A stretch of 64,000 bases of DNA. Source: Mogibacterium sp. GTDB taxonomy: Bacteria; Bacillota; Clostridia; Peptostreptococcales; Anaerovoracaceae. A model generated the notes under the pieces. That model was not told the origin of the DNA. It saw only the letters and a program-made list of their open reading frames with translations, and searched no databases. Below, piece by piece: positions 7,681 to 16,704 of the stretch. Position numbers and translations under genes: made by a program. The first letter of the stretch is position 1. Each line of letters opens with the position of its first letter. The stretch lies in the NCBI GenBank assembly GCA_017515425.1, contig JAFWFU010000007.1:1-64000 (forward strand). Direction: 5' to 3'.

Positions 7681-9446
7681 CGGCATTCCTCGGAGAGATT
7701 CTTGAAGAGATGTCTGCCGTCACCCTCTTCGTCCACGAGAGCCTTCGCCTTGGCAATCGCCTCGTCTACCGTCATGGTCTCCATATCGTCCTCGCGGCGG
7801 AGCTTGTATTCCACCTTGCCCTCGCCTGCGAGCTTGCCGACCGTAATCCTGATAGGAATTCCGATAAGGTCTGCGTCGTTGAACTTAACGCCCGGACGCT
7901 CATCTCTATCGTCCACAATTACCTCTACGCCCAGGGCTTCGAGCTTCTTCTCGATATCATAGGCGAGGTTCATCTGAGTCTCGTCCTTAGACTGCACCAC
8001 AGTCACGATTACATGATAAGGCGCAACCGACAGCGGCCAGATGATTCCCTTCTCGTCATGGTGCTGCTCTACCACAGCCTGCATTGTCCTTGAAATACCA
8101 ATGCCGTAGCAGCCCATCCAATATGGGTGATCCACGCCGTTCTCATCTTTGAATGTGGCGTTCATGCTTTCGGAATACTTGAGACCGAGCTTGAAAATCT
8201 GACCGACTTCAATTCCTCTCCTGTATTTGACCGGCTTGCCGCAGCGCGGGCATTTGTCGCCTTCCTGCAATTCCTTGATGTCCGTAATAATATCGCCCGT
8301 ATAGTCCCTGCCGTAGCAGACGCCGAGGAGGTGGTGATCCTCTTCATTAGAACCCGCGCACATATTGACCGTATCCACGAGCTCGGAATCGACGACTACA
8401 ATGCAGTTCTTGAGACCGATAGGGCCTGTAAATCCGCCGACGATTCCCGTGGCTTCTCCCATGGCGACCTCGTCCGCAAACTCTATATAGTGAGCCGGAA
8501 TATCAAGAGCGTTTACGAGCTTCGTCATATTGAGCTGTCTGTCGCCTCTGACAAAGGCTGCCACATAGTCCTTGAGATTGAGGTCTGTGTCGTATGTAGC
8601 AAACATCAGAGCCTTGATTGATTTCTCCACAGGGATTTTCAGGAAAGCGCAGACATCTTCTATAGTCTTGGTCTCAGGCGTGAACACCTTTTCAACCGGC
8701 TTCATCTCTTCCTTTACGGGCGCATCATCTACACATTCCGCACGCTCCACGGTCGCAGCCATTCCGCACTCATCACAGTATAGAATATCGGATTCGCCCC
8801 AATCGGAAAGAGCCGAGAATTCGTGCGACTTGCTGCCGCCGATAGGCCCGTTGTCAGCTTCGACAATTCTGTAGTCAAGACCGCAGCGCGTAAACACCTT
8901 CTCATAGGCATGATACTGTCTCATATACGCCGTATGCAGATCTTCCTCTGTGGCGTCGAATGTGTATGCGTCCTTCATAATAAACTCTCTGGTTCTCAGA
9001 AGTCCGTATCTCGGGCGCGCCTCATCCCTGTATTTGAACTGAATATGATAGAGCGAGAACGGGAGCTCCTTGTATGACGACCATTCCTTGCGAACAAAGT
9101 CGGTGAAAATCTCCTCGCAGGTAGGATTCAGCACGAATTCGTTGCCGTTTCTGTCCTGAATTCTCCAAAGCTCAGGCCCGTAAGCATACCATCTGCCCGT
9201 CTCCTGCCAGAGCTCCGCAGGGTTGATATGCGGCATATAAATCTCCTGGCAGTCAACATAGTCCATCTCTTCCCTTACAATCTGCTCGACCTTCCTGATA
9301 GTTCTGTAGCCGAGCTTGGGGAACATATATACTCCAGCCGATTCCTGCTTAATCATATTGGCTCTGACGAGCAACTTATGACTCTCTAGTACAGCATCGC
9401 TGGGTGCTTCTCTCAATGTCTTGAGGTGCGTCTTTGATAATCTCAT
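7668..9446 (-). CDS. proS: prolyl-tRNA synthetase (bacterial type with editing domain)
   Basis: 592 residues; charges tRNA-Pro with proline in the cytoplasm. Class II catalytic motifs are clear: motif 2 region with TCEEIFTDF and the FKYRDEARPRYGLLRTREFIMKD stretch split around residues 108-160, and motif 3 near residue 450 with GCYGIGISRTMQAVVEQHHD. The insertion at about 225-400 is the YbaK-like editing domain (VEKSIKALMF ... GPIGL), which removes Ala-tRNA-Pro. The anticodon-binding domain follows (about 475-565, DDRDERPGVKFNDADLIGIP). Length is close to the usual ~570. It starts 1 bp after the ispDF stop, so the two genes are translationally linked. Confidence 0.97.
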   Translation of the reverse strand: MRLSKTHLKTLREAPSDAVLESHKLLVRANMIKQESAGVYMFPKLGYRTIRKVEQIVREEMDYVDCQEIYMPHINPAELWQETGRWYAYGPELWRIQDRNGNEFVLNPTCEEIFTDFVRKEWSSYKELPFSLYHIQFKYRDEARPRYGLLRTREFIMKDAYTFDATEEDLHTAYMRQYHAYEKVFTRCGLDYRIVEADNGPIGGSKSHEFSALSDWGESDILYCDECGMAATVERAECVDDAPVKEEMKPVEKVFTPETKTIEDVCAFLKIPVEKSIKALMFATYDTDLNLKDYVAAFVRGDRQLNMTKLVNALDIPAHYIEFADEVAMGEATGIVGGFTGPIGLKNCIVVVDSELVDTVNMCAGSNEEDHHLLGVCYGRDYTGDIITDIKELQEGDKCPRCGKPVKYRRGIEVGQIFKLGLKYSESMNATFKDENGVDHPYWMGCYGIGISRTMQAVVEQHHDEKGIIWPLSVAPYHVIVTVVQSKDETQMNLAYDIEKKLEALGVEVIVDDRDERPGVKFNDADLIGIPIRITVGKLAGEGKVEYKLRREDDMETMTVDEAIAKAKALVDEEGDGRHLFKNLSEECRNAH

Positions 9447-9447
9447 T

Positions 9448-10644
9448 TTAAAAACTCCCTTCTATGGCGGCAGCAGCCATGGCAGCTATAGCCTCGCCCC
9501 TGCCCGTGAACCCGAGACCCTCTTCCGTCGTCGCCTTGACGTTTACGGCGTTCGCCTGAATCCCGAGCGTAGTTGCAATATTTTCCTTCATCTGTTCTTT
9601 ATAAGGTGCCAATTTAGGCGCCTCGGCAATTATCGTGATGTCCACATTAGATATGACGGCATCTCCGAGCATATCTCTGACCTCTGCCAAGAGCTTCATT
9701 GAATCGGCTCCTTTGTATCTATCGTCGGTGTCCGGAAAATGCATTCCTATATCACCGAGCCCTGCCGCCCCGAGCATTGCATCCATGAGCGCATGAACAG
9801 CCACATCCGCGTCCGAATGCCCTTCCAGCCCGGGGCTTCCCGGGATAGGGGTTCCGCATAATATCAGCGGCTTATCAGGGTTAAATCTATGGACATCATA
9901 TCCCATACCCACTCTAGTGCTCAAAGATAAATCCTCCGTCGTGGTGATCTTAGCATTGGCTCTTTTCCCAAGAACTATGCCTACTTCCATACCGACGTGC
10001 TCCACATAGGAAGCGTCGTCCGTGCCGGCAAATCCGTCCAATCTCGCAATCTCATGTGCACGCAGTATATCCGCCAGAGCGAAAGCCTGCGGCGTCTGCA
10101 CATTATACACGAACTCCCTTTGGACGCCGATACTCGTCATTATAGGATAAGAGCCCTCATTTTTCAACGATTTTTGCGTTGTATCTGAAATCATACGAAC
10201 AGAGTCCACGGACTCGGTGGCGACCGTCACCGCGCGGCATTTATCCATAGCTCCTATACAGCTTTCGATAATATCACTATCCACGCCCGGCCTTGCAGCG
10301 TCGTGAATAAGAACCATGACCTCATCTTCCGAAATCCCCTTTGTGGCAGCGTCCTCCGCCGCGGCTCTAATCCCCGCAAATACAGAGTCTGAGCGCTCGT
10401 CCCCGCCGCGCACTATGATGACATCACTCAAGATCTGCATATAGATTTTGTCGAGCGACCCGTCCTCAGGCGATACGACGACGACCGTGTCCACCTTATC
10501 GCAGCTTGCGAATTTGCGGACAGCCGTCTCCAGCACGGTCGAGCCACCATAAGGCAGGAGCTGCTTGGGAATGCTGCTTCCCATACGGCTCCCCTTCCCC
10601 GCCGCGACTATTACCGCATATATCGCCTTGAACTTTCCTGCCAT
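9448..10644 (-). CDS. ispDF: bifunctional IspD/IspF isoprenoid biosynthesis enzyme
   Basis: 398 residues joining two steps of the MEP pathway. Residues 1-235 are the CTP:methylerythritol-4-phosphate cytidylyltransferase IspD, with the nucleotide-binding start [20 protein letters not shown] and HDAARPGV. Residues from about 245 are 2-C-methylerythritol 2,4-cyclodiphosphate synthase IspF, with the zinc-binding GMGYDVHRF and the motif LEGHSDADV. Such fusions are known in Alphaproteobacteria, Campylobacterota and some Clostridia. The fused enzyme skips the IspE step that lies between the two reactions. Start preceded by AGAGGAGAAA. It lies between carD and proS, with a terminator-like hairpin just upstream. 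Confidence 0.95.
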   Translation of the reverse strand: MAGKFKAIYAVIVAAGKGSRMGSSIPKQLLPYGGSTVLETAVRKFASCDKVDTVVVVSPEDGSLDKIYMQILSDVIIVRGGDERSDSVFAGIRAAAEDAATKGISEDEVMVLIHDAARPGVDSDIIESCIGAMDKCRAVTVATESVDSVRMISDTTQKSLKNEGSYPIMTSIGVQREFVYNVQTPQAFALADILRAHEIARLDGFAGTDDASYVEHVGMEVGIVLGKRANAKITTTEDLSLSTRVGMGYDVHRFNPDKPLILCGTPIPGSPGLEGHSDADVAVHALMDAMLGAAGLGDIGMHFPDTDDRYKGADSMKLLAEVRDMLGDAVISNVDITIIAEAPKLAPYKEQMKENIATTLGIQANAVNVKATTEEGLGFTGRGEAIAAMAAAAIEGSF

Positions 10645-10655
10645 TTTCTCCTCTA

Positions 10656-10695
10656 TAAAAAATGGTCGAACGACCTATATATTGAGTTCGACCAT
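10656..10695 (-). terminator. intrinsic terminator overlapping the end of carD
   Basis: On the minus strand ATGGTCGAAC (10695-10686), inside the last carD codons, pairs perfectly with GTTCGACCAT (10671-10662) and is followed by a run of six T and ATAG. The loop contains the carD stop codon. The T-run sits directly before the ispDF ribosome site. A ribosome finishing carD would unfold the hairpin, so termination may depend on carD translation (inference). Confidence 0.7.
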
Positions 10696-11148
10696 CTCGT
10701 CTGCTTCTTCCATTGTGTAGCCGCCCGCATATATGAGCTCACTCGCGAGTATCTGCTTGGCGGTGCTGAGGAGTTTCTTCTCCCCTGTGGACAGCGGCTT
10801 GGCTCTGTCCGTCCTGACGAGATTTCTTACTACCGCCGCCACCTCCAAGATGTCTCCGGTCTGTATCCTCTCGGTGTTCTCGCGGTAACGCTTGTTCCAA
10901 TTCGGGTTCATCGGCTCCGTTTTCCCTTTCAGAACCCCAATCACCTCATCAATGCGCCCGGGGTCTATAATAGCCCTGACACCGAGCTTCTCACAATTAT
11001 CCACGGGAACGGACGCCTCCATGCGGCAGTAGGGAAGATCCACATTATAATACATACGAGTCTCGCCAAGAAAATCCTTTTCCACGATTTCCTTGATGAT
11101 TCCCGCCCCGTACATAGGATATAAAATGCGGTCTCCAACATTGAACAT
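10675..11148 (-). CDS. carD: CarD-family transcription regulator
   Basis: 157 residues. The N-terminal ~60 residues are the Tudor-like RNA-polymerase-interacting domain (MFNVGDRILYPMYGAGIIKE ... YYNVDLP), which in the CarD/CdnL/TRCF family binds the polymerase beta subunit. The C-terminal part is helical (NKRYRENTERIQTGDILEVA ... LSTGEKKLLSTAKQILASEL) and contacts promoter DNA upstream of -10. The family stabilises open complexes at rRNA and other promoters. It is the first gene before ispDF and proS and has its own promoter. Confidence 0.93.
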   Translation of the reverse strand: MFNVGDRILYPMYGAGIIKEIVEKDFLGETRMYYNVDLPYCRMEASVPVDNCEKLGVRAIIDPGRIDEVIGVLKGKTEPMNPNWNKRYRENTERIQTGDILEVAAVVRNLVRTDRAKPLSTGEKKLLSTAKQILASELIYAGGYTMEEADEMVELNI

Positions 11149-11175
11149 AAACGGCTTCCTTCTCGTATATATATA

Positions 11176-11203
11176 ATTATACAGTTTTATGCGGGAAAAT
11201 CAA
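11176..11203 (-). promoter_or_regulatory. promoter of carD
   Basis: On the minus strand TTGATT (11198-11203) and TATAAT (11176-11181) are spaced by 16 bp. The leader to the carD start at 11148 is about 20 nt and contains the AAGGAAG ribosome site. Confidence 0.7.
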
Positions 11204-11260
11204 ATAATGAAATCGCATATTCTATCATTCGCATACGCCCATGTCAATCAGCGTTTATGC

Positions 11261-11309
11261 GGTTTTTCCTTCTAGTTTTTCTTATAGTTTTCCTCTAGCT
11301 TTTTCTCCT
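11261..11309 (-). repeat. purine-rich tandem repeat spanning the phosphoesterase stop codon
   Basis: On the minus strand four imperfect 10-13-nt units follow one another: AGGAGAAAAAGCT, AGAGGAAAACTAT, AAGAAAAACT, AGAAGGAAAAACC. The gene's TAG stop bridges the first and second units. Confidence 0.5.
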
Positions 11310-12506
11310 AATGTGCACAGGGCTTTCCTTTGATATATTGTAGAATTCCGAACCGATAAGCTCCGCGTCAATGCCCCCTTTATATGGATTGCCTTCGCCA
11401 TCTCCGCTGATCTGATGAATCCCGTTCTCCGAATATCTGGTTAGGATAATCTCATTTGGCGTTATTTCGCAAATAGCGCCGGTCAAGGTATCATCAGCCG
11501 CTTTATAGCTTTCAAGAGTTCCGTTCTGAACCTCACTAGGACCGCAATTCATATAGTACCCAATATATCCCGCATTCAGATATGTGAATCTGAGTATTTC
11601 TTCGGTATAAATATCAGTATTGGCAGAATTCTTTTCGAACTCCGGGATAAGAATGGTGTCGCCGATAGTCTTAAAGACTGTCGAACCGCCCATATAGCAA
11701 TCCCAACCTTTTGAATGGTTGTGCCCGAATAAATAAATGATGTCAAGACTGTCAGCAGCACTGTTGACAACATCAAAAATCAAGGAAGAATATAGATTGT
11801 CTCCCGTTGAATGCCTTGACGAAGTTCTCGCACTATAATGAAGCGGTACATGTGTTGCTATTATTATCGGTCTTTTCTCTCCGGCTGCTATCAGCTTGTC
11901 AAAACAGGCTTTCATTTTTTCTGCCGACCTTTCGGTCTTATCAAGACATCCGGCTGTTTTCCCCTGACTCCACGGAAAGTCATTTTGACAGTTTAGCACA
12001 TATACTAAATAATCACTGAATTCATGCAGCCCTGACTCTGTGATAGACTCCGTAAGCGCGTCATGGTTGCCTTGAATAAAGAGAATATCGTCTTGATTCG
12101 TTTTCGGGCTTTTTGCGCTAAAAATATCCCGAATCTCTTCTATGGAACTTTCCGGACTGATTTGGTAGTCCCAAAGTCCATGCTTATTGCTGTAATCACC
12201 GCAGAAAATCGCTGTATCTATTCTCTTATCACCCGCATTTACCGCGTCTAAAATCCCCTCTAAAGTATCAGCCGGCTCCTTCCAGCCTTCTTGATACTGA
12301 TAGTCCGATGCGACAAAAATAGAAGCGAGAATATCGTCTGAGTCTTGCTCTTCCGCCTCTTCCAATACGATTTCAGCGCCTGCGGTCTGCTCGTCATCTT
12401 TCGCGGGCTTTGCGGGCTCACGAAAATGAATCACCAGCCCGGCGATAATACCTGCCAAGACAAGCTGTGCAAGTATTATTAACAATATATGTTTTCTGGC
12501 TTTCAT
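11295..12506 (-). CDS. membrane-anchored calcineurin-like metallophosphoesterase
   Basis: 403 residues. A single N-terminal membrane helix (about residues 7-27, ILLIILAQLVLAGIIAGLVI) with no obvious cleavage site suggests an anchor with the catalytic part outside. Metal-binding motifs appear in family order: SDYQYQ (about 70), FCGDYSN (about 100), IQGNHDA (about 147), ATHVPLHY (about 217) and FGHNHSKGW (about 262). The usual first motif D-x-H is altered to D-Y-Q, so metal binding at that site may differ. Substrate unknown; phosphodiesters or phosphomonoesters are possible. Monocistronic, with its own promoter. Confidence 0.8.
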   Translation of the reverse strand: MKARKHILLIILAQLVLAGIIAGLVIHFREPAKPAKDDEQTAGAEIVLEEAEEQDSDDILASIFVASDYQYQEGWKEPADTLEGILDAVNAGDKRIDTAIFCGDYSNKHGLWDYQISPESSIEEIRDIFSAKSPKTNQDDILFIQGNHDALTESITESGLHEFSDYLVYVLNCQNDFPWSQGKTAGCLDKTERSAEKMKACFDKLIAAGEKRPIIIATHVPLHYSARTSSRHSTGDNLYSSLIFDVVNSAADSLDIIYLFGHNHSKGWDCYMGGSTVFKTIGDTILIPEFEKNSANTDIYTEEILRFTYLNAGYIGYYMNCGPSEVQNGTLESYKAADDTLTGAICEITPNEIILTRYSENGIHQISGDGEGNPYKGGIDAELIGSEFYNISKESPVHIRRKS

Positions 12507-12559
12507 CAGTAACTCTAACTCTTGATTATCTCTTTTTCACGCACGACTTTTTCTAAAAC

Positions 12560-12587
12560 AAAATATTTTCATCTAGGAGGAAGTCAA
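12560..12587 (-). promoter_or_regulatory. promoter of the metallophosphoesterase gene
   Basis: On the minus strand TTGACT (12582-12587) and TATTTT (12560-12565) are spaced by 16 bp. The leader is about 45 nt and the ribosome site is weak. Confidence 0.5.
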
Positions 12588-12912
12588 AAAATCTCCTGTC
12601 AATTTTAGTGAAGCTGTTTCGCTGTCCGCTTTTCTTGCGTTGGGATACGTAATATTCTCGCATACGGAGCTCATTGTAAATGATATTTTCCATGATATGC
12701 CCTAAATCTTGCTGTTACATTCATAAGATTGAAATCTTTATATTATTTTACATTTTTTCAATCAAAAAGCCTTATATTCTTCTCTGACTAACATAAAATA
12801 TCTACTCTGAGAAAAAAATAACCACTTTTATATAACCCCTTCTATTTTCATAGCACTCTCGTCAGGAAATGCCATATAAAGCTCATATATCCCCCCTTTA
12901 AGCCTCTTCATA
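12588..12912. other. intergenic region upstream of the two-component system
   Basis: An AT-rich stretch between divergently transcribed genes. No open frame with a ribosome site was found. I see no clear operator repeat for the downstream response regulator. Confidence 0.5.
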
Positions 12913-12921
12913 TGATATACT
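12913..12921 (+). promoter_or_regulatory. extended -10 promoter of the response regulator
   Basis: TGATATACT matches an extended -10 (TGNTATACT). No good -35 is seen, which would suit activator control. The predicted start point is about 12 nt before the ATG, leaving room only for the GCGGAGG ribosome site. Confidence 0.45.
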
Positions 12922-12939
12922 TTCAGCGGAGGATTTATT

Positions 12940-13626
12940 ATGAAGAGAATATTGATTGTAGATGATGAGGACGGCATCCGCGAGGTCATAAAGGAGTACG
13001 CGGAGTTCAGCGGATATGAGGCTGAGGAAGCCGCCGACGGCATGAGCGCCATAGGCATGGTGAAGCTCAATGATTACGACCTGATAATCATGGATATTAT
13101 GATGCCAAAGCTGGACGGTTTCAGTGCGGTAAAAGAAATTCAGAAGCTGAAAAACATACCTATTATAATGCTCTCCGCCAGGGGCGAGGAATATGACAAG
13201 CTCTTCGGCTTTGAGCTCGGCATTGACGACTATGTGGTGAAGCCTTTCAGCCCTAAGGAACTTATGGCCAGGGTGAACGCAGTTCTCAGCCGCGCGGACT
13301 CGTCTGACAGGGTTAAGAATAATATCGAGAGGTTTGACGGGCTTGAAGTGAATTTCGCGGCTCGCACTATCAGCGTGGACGGAAAGCGCGTAGACCTTAC
13401 GCCCAAGGAATACGACCTCCTCTTTTATATGATTCAAAACCGCAATATCGCCCTGTCGAGGGAGAAGCTCCTGACGGATATTTGGGGCTATGACTTCTTT
13501 GGAGACGACCGCACCATTGATACGCATATTAAAAATCTCAGAAACTGTCTGGGAACGTATAGGAAATTCATAGTTACGCTGCGCGGCGTGGGCTATAAGT
13601 TCGACTATGAGGACGAAGCGAGTTAA
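12940..13626 (+). CDS. OmpR/PhoB-family response regulator
   Basis: 228 residues. The receiver domain (1-120) has the acidic pair D8/D9, the phosphoacceptor D52 in IIMDIMMPK, and the conserved Lys of YVVKPFSP. The winged-helix DNA-binding domain (about 130-225) shows TPKEYDLLFYM, DIWGYDFFGDDRTIDTHIKN and the closing VTLRGVGYKF. Start preceded by CGGAGG. The sensor kinase follows 5 bp after the stop, so they are co-transcribed and form a pair. Sequence style recalls VanR/ResD-like regulators; the signal is not evident. Confidence 0.95.
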   Translation: MKRILIVDDEDGIREVIKEYAEFSGYEAEEAADGMSAIGMVKLNDYDLIIMDIMMPKLDGFSAVKEIQKLKNIPIIMLSARGEEYDKLFGFELGIDDYVVKPFSPKELMARVNAVLSRADSSDRVKNNIERFDGLEVNFAARTISVDGKRVDLTPKEYDLLFYMIQNRNIALSREKLLTDIWGYDFFGDDRTIDTHIKNLRNCLGTYRKFIVTLRGVGYKFDYEDEAS

Positions 13627-13631
13627 ACCGA

Positions 13632-15164
13632 ATGGCTGTCTATAAGGGCAAAAGACCCGCATTTGATACGAATAGCATTAAGACGGCGACGCTTTCCTCG
13701 TTCGTCGTCTTTGCCATGTTCATGCTTGCCGTCATTTGGGGGCTTTCCAATTTCTTTATAAACACATATTTTGAAAAAGCCAGAACAGATGAGATCATCA
13801 ATACTGCAAATCTGCTGGAGACTCAGTTCAGACAGGACCGCGACGAGTTTTATACATATGCGGTGCAGACTGCGAGCGCGAACGGCATATATATCAGGAT
13901 AGACAATTCGACCGAGAGCATTGTATTTGACGGGACGCGAAATATCTCCGATACGGACAGCTATGTCGAGGATATACAAGCCATTTATATGAAGCTGTCC
14001 GAATCTCTTCTCGGCAGCGTGAGCGAGACGAAAAACGACGCGGTTCAGGGGCATTCGAGGCTGCTCTATGCGAAGCATATCAACGCATTCAGCGAGGACA
14101 ATATCCTGTATATAATCGCCCCGCTCAACCCCGACCCCGCCACCATGAGGATATTGACGGGTATGCTCTCATATATTTCGTTCATAGTGCTGATAGTCTC
14201 GACTGTCCTAGCGTTCATGCTCTCCCGCAGGATTACTCTGCCTATTGAAAATCTCACGCGCTCCGCCACGGAGCTTTCGACCGGAAATTATAATGTCAAT
14301 TTCGACGGCTCTGCGTTTACGGAGACGAAGGAGCTCGCCAAGGCTCTCAACAAGGCGTCCTATGAAATGGAAAAGACCGACTTCTACCAGCGTGAGATTA
14401 TCGCGAATGTATCGCATGACCTAAAGACGCCGCTTACCATGATAAGGTCTTATGCCGAAAAGATTATGGACATTTCTGGCGATATTCCCAAGAAGAGGAA
14501 TGCAGATCTCGGCGTCATAATAAACGAGACCGAGCGGCTGAACAAGCTTGTAGGGGATATTCTCTCGGTATCGAATATGCAGTCTAATAATATCGAGCTT
14601 CATATGGAAACCTTCGATATTACCGAGGCGGCGCGTGATGTGTATGAGAGCTTTGAGGTGCTCAGCTCGTCTCAGGGCTTTAAAATGCAGTTCCACCCCT
14701 GCAAGTCTTGTTATGTAGTGGGTGACCGCACGCGGATAATGCAGGTGATGAGCAATTTCGCGGACAATGCCGTGAAGTATTCCGGCGACGACAAATATAT
14801 CGAGATAAGGCTTGCGAGGAGCGGGCGCAAGGTTCGCTTCCACTGCATTGACCATGGCATTGGCATTCCTTCGGACGAGATCGCCCATGTATGGGATAAA
14901 TATTATAGAACTTCCGCAAATCACGAGAGGTCGATCGAGGGCACGGGGCTCGGTCTGGCGATAGTAAAGGGAATTCTAAATCTGCATAATGCAAAATACG
15001 GCGTGGACAGCAAGGAAGGAAAGGGCTCGGATTTCTGGTTCGAGCTGGAAACCGTGAGGAAGCCGAGCCGGAAGGATATAAAAAAAACCTTGGAGCTAGA
15101 GAGAACGGAGCTGGAGAGGTCTATAGAGCCGGGAAATAATCAGGAGTCAGAGGTATTGGAGTAG
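13632..15164 (+). CDS. sensor histidine kinase
   Basis: 510 residues. Membrane helices at about 20-46 and 178-198 flank an extracellular sensor of about 130 residues, so signals are read outside the cell. A HAMP linker follows (SRRITLPIENLTRSATEL). The phosphorylated histidine is His262 in NVSHDLKTPLTMIRSY. The ATPase part has the N box NFADNAVKYS (about 373), DHGIGI and the G box GTGLGLAIVKG (about 437). The C-terminal 40 residues are charged and low-complexity (KKTLELERTELERSIEPG). Partner of the upstream response regulator. Confidence 0.95.
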   Translation: MAVYKGKRPAFDTNSIKTATLSSFVVFAMFMLAVIWGLSNFFINTYFEKARTDEIINTANLLETQFRQDRDEFYTYAVQTASANGIYIRIDNSTESIVFDGTRNISDTDSYVEDIQAIYMKLSESLLGSVSETKNDAVQGHSRLLYAKHINAFSEDNILYIIAPLNPDPATMRILTGMLSYISFIVLIVSTVLAFMLSRRITLPIENLTRSATELSTGNYNVNFDGSAFTETKELAKALNKASYEMEKTDFYQREIIANVSHDLKTPLTMIRSYAEKIMDISGDIPKKRNADLGVIINETERLNKLVGDILSVSNMQSNNIELHMETFDITEAARDVYESFEVLSSSQGFKMQFHPCKSCYVVGDRTRIMQVMSNFADNAVKYSGDDKYIEIRLARSGRKVRFHCIDHGIGIPSDEIAHVWDKYYRTSANHERSIEGTGLGLAIVKGILNLHNAKYGVDSKEGKGSDFWFELETVRKPSRKDIKKTLELERTELERSIEPGNNQESEVLE

Positions 15165-15165
15165 G

Positions 15166-15261
15166 GAAACCATAGAGATTAGTGGCGCCCTTGAAACCAA
15201 CGGCAGAACGGAGACCATGGAGATCTGAGGTGTCCTTAAACCCAAAGGCAACAATGAAACC
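15166..15261 (+). repeat. 45-bp tandem repeat after the histidine-kinase stop
   Basis: Two 45-bp units (15166-15210 and 15211-15255) share GARACCATRGAGAT ... CCTTRAAMCC ... RGGCA; a third begins at 15256 with GAAACC. It starts 1 nt after the TAG stop. In one frame the units would encode related 15-residue peptides, now broken by stops, so this may be decayed coding sequence. Confidence 0.65.
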
Positions 15262-15308
15262 GAATAAATAATCGGATTAAGATAAATCGTAATTGGAAAG
15301 TATTAAAG

Positions 15309-16685
15309 ATGGCAAGGAAGATTAGAACTGTTTTTATGTGCAGCGAATGCGGTAATGAATATCCCTCATGGCAGGGACAGTGTTCGTACTGCAATTCCTG
15401 GAATACAATAATAGAGCAAAAAGTCCATGAGGATAAGGCGTCTGAGACGGATAACAGAAGGCGGGTCGGCACCGGCGGTGGCAAGCCCGTAAAGCTTGGC
15501 AGCGTTGGCACCGCCGCCTATGCCCGAATGACTTCGGGCATAGGCGAACTCGACCGAGTTCTCGGTGCCGGCATCGTACTCGGCTCGCTCGTCCTCATCA
15601 GCGGCGAGCCCGGAATAGGAAAATCGACGATTATCGCTCAGGCTGCCAACAGCATAGCTGAGAGATACGGCACGGTTCTCTATGTCAGCGGAGAAGAGTC
15701 CGAAGAACAGGTGAAGCTCCGTGCCGACAGGGTCTGCGGCAGCATTAGCGATAATCTCCTTATCTATCCCGAAACGAATATTGAGAATATCCTCGCTGTC
15801 TGCGAGGCTGAAAAGCCCTGCTTTCTAATAGTCGACTCCATTCAGACCATATATTCAGCCGAGGTCGACTCCTCAGCCGGAAGCGTCAGTCAGATAAGGG
15901 CGTGCTCAAATCTCCTTATCAAATTTGCCAAGACTAACAATGTTCCCGTATTCATAGTGGCACATGTCACCAAATCCGGCGAGCTCGCGGGTCCAAAGAC
16001 TATAGAGCATATGGTTGACTGCGTGCTGAGTTTCTCAGGCGAGCGCGACAGGGATCTTCGCATTCTCCGCTCTTTTAAAAACAGATTCGGTACTACTGAT
16101 GAAATCGGAGCATTCAGAATGAGCGCGAGCGGCATGGAGGAGGTTCCCGACCTCTCCGGCAGCCTCATAGAAAACAGTCAGAGCGAAGAGGGCTCCGTCA
16201 TATCGGCGATATATGAGGGAAGCCGCCCTGTTTTCTTTGAAATTCAGGCATTAGTGACGAGGGCTAATGTCGGTTTTGCAAGAAGGACAGCCATAGGCAT
16301 AAATCAGAACCGCCTCAATATGATACTCGCCGTGCTCGAGAAAAAGGCGGGCATAAGCCTTCTCGACTATGATGTCTATATAAATGTAGTCGGCGGAATG
16401 AGCACGGGCAGCACTTCCACCGACCTCGCGGCGGCGCTCGCTATATACAGCTCGTTCAAGGGGGCTGTCTCCAAGAAGCCTATAGTCGCCGTCGGGGAAA
16501 TCGGTCTGACGGGTCATCTGAGGTCGGTGGCAAACGCCGATAAGATTATTCAGGAGGCTCTTCGCCTCGGCTATGAAGCCGTGATACTCCCCGAGAGAAA
16601 CGCCCAGCGCACGTCAGCGGGCAATCAGATAAAAATAATAGGCGCCGCCAATATCCGCGACGCCATAAATGCCTATATTCGCTAG
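15309..16685 (+). CDS. radA: DNA repair protein RadA (branch-migration ATPase)
   Basis: 458 residues. The N-terminal zinc finger has C11-x2-C14 and C25-x2-C28 (CSECGNEYPSWQGQCSYC). The RecA-like core carries Walker A GEPGIGKST at about 101 and Walker B LIVDSIQ. The RadA-specific motif KNRFGTTDE is at about 257. The C-terminal Lon-protease-like domain (about 285-458) lacks protease function in this family. RadA extends heteroduplexes during recombination. Start at ATGGCAAGGAAG. The gene converges on the CPBP gene, and its last 16 bp are duplicated after the stop. Confidence 0.96.
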   Translation: MARKIRTVFMCSECGNEYPSWQGQCSYCNSWNTIIEQKVHEDKASETDNRRRVGTGGGKPVKLGSVGTAAYARMTSGIGELDRVLGAGIVLGSLVLISGEPGIGKSTIIAQAANSIAERYGTVLYVSGEESEEQVKLRADRVCGSISDNLLIYPETNIENILAVCEAEKPCFLIVDSIQTIYSAEVDSSAGSVSQIRACSNLLIKFAKTNNVPVFIVAHVTKSGELAGPKTIEHMVDCVLSFSGERDRDLRILRSFKNRFGTTDEIGAFRMSASGMEEVPDLSGSLIENSQSEEGSVISAIYEGSRPVFFEIQALVTRANVGFARRTAIGINQNRLNMILAVLEKKAGISLLDYDVYINVVGGMSTGSTSTDLAAALAIYSSFKGAVSKKPIVAVGEIGLTGHLRSVANADKIIQEALRLGYEAVILPERNAQRTSAGNQIKIIGAANIRDAINAYIR

Positions 16686-16701
16686 TGCCTGTATTCTCTA
16701 G
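16670..16701 (+). repeat. 16-bp tandem duplication of the radA 3' end
   Basis: TGCCTATATTCGCTAG (16670-16685, containing the radA stop) is followed at once by TGCCTGTATTCTCTAG (16686-16701): 14 of 16 identical. It fills almost the whole gap before the convergent CPBP stop at 16705. Confidence 0.8.
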
Positions 16702-16704
16702 TGA

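Noticed and set aside
12898..13662. Minus-strand frame of 254 codons over the response regulator gene
   Set aside because: Antisense shadow; the plus strand has clear receiver and winged-helix domains with a ribosome site.
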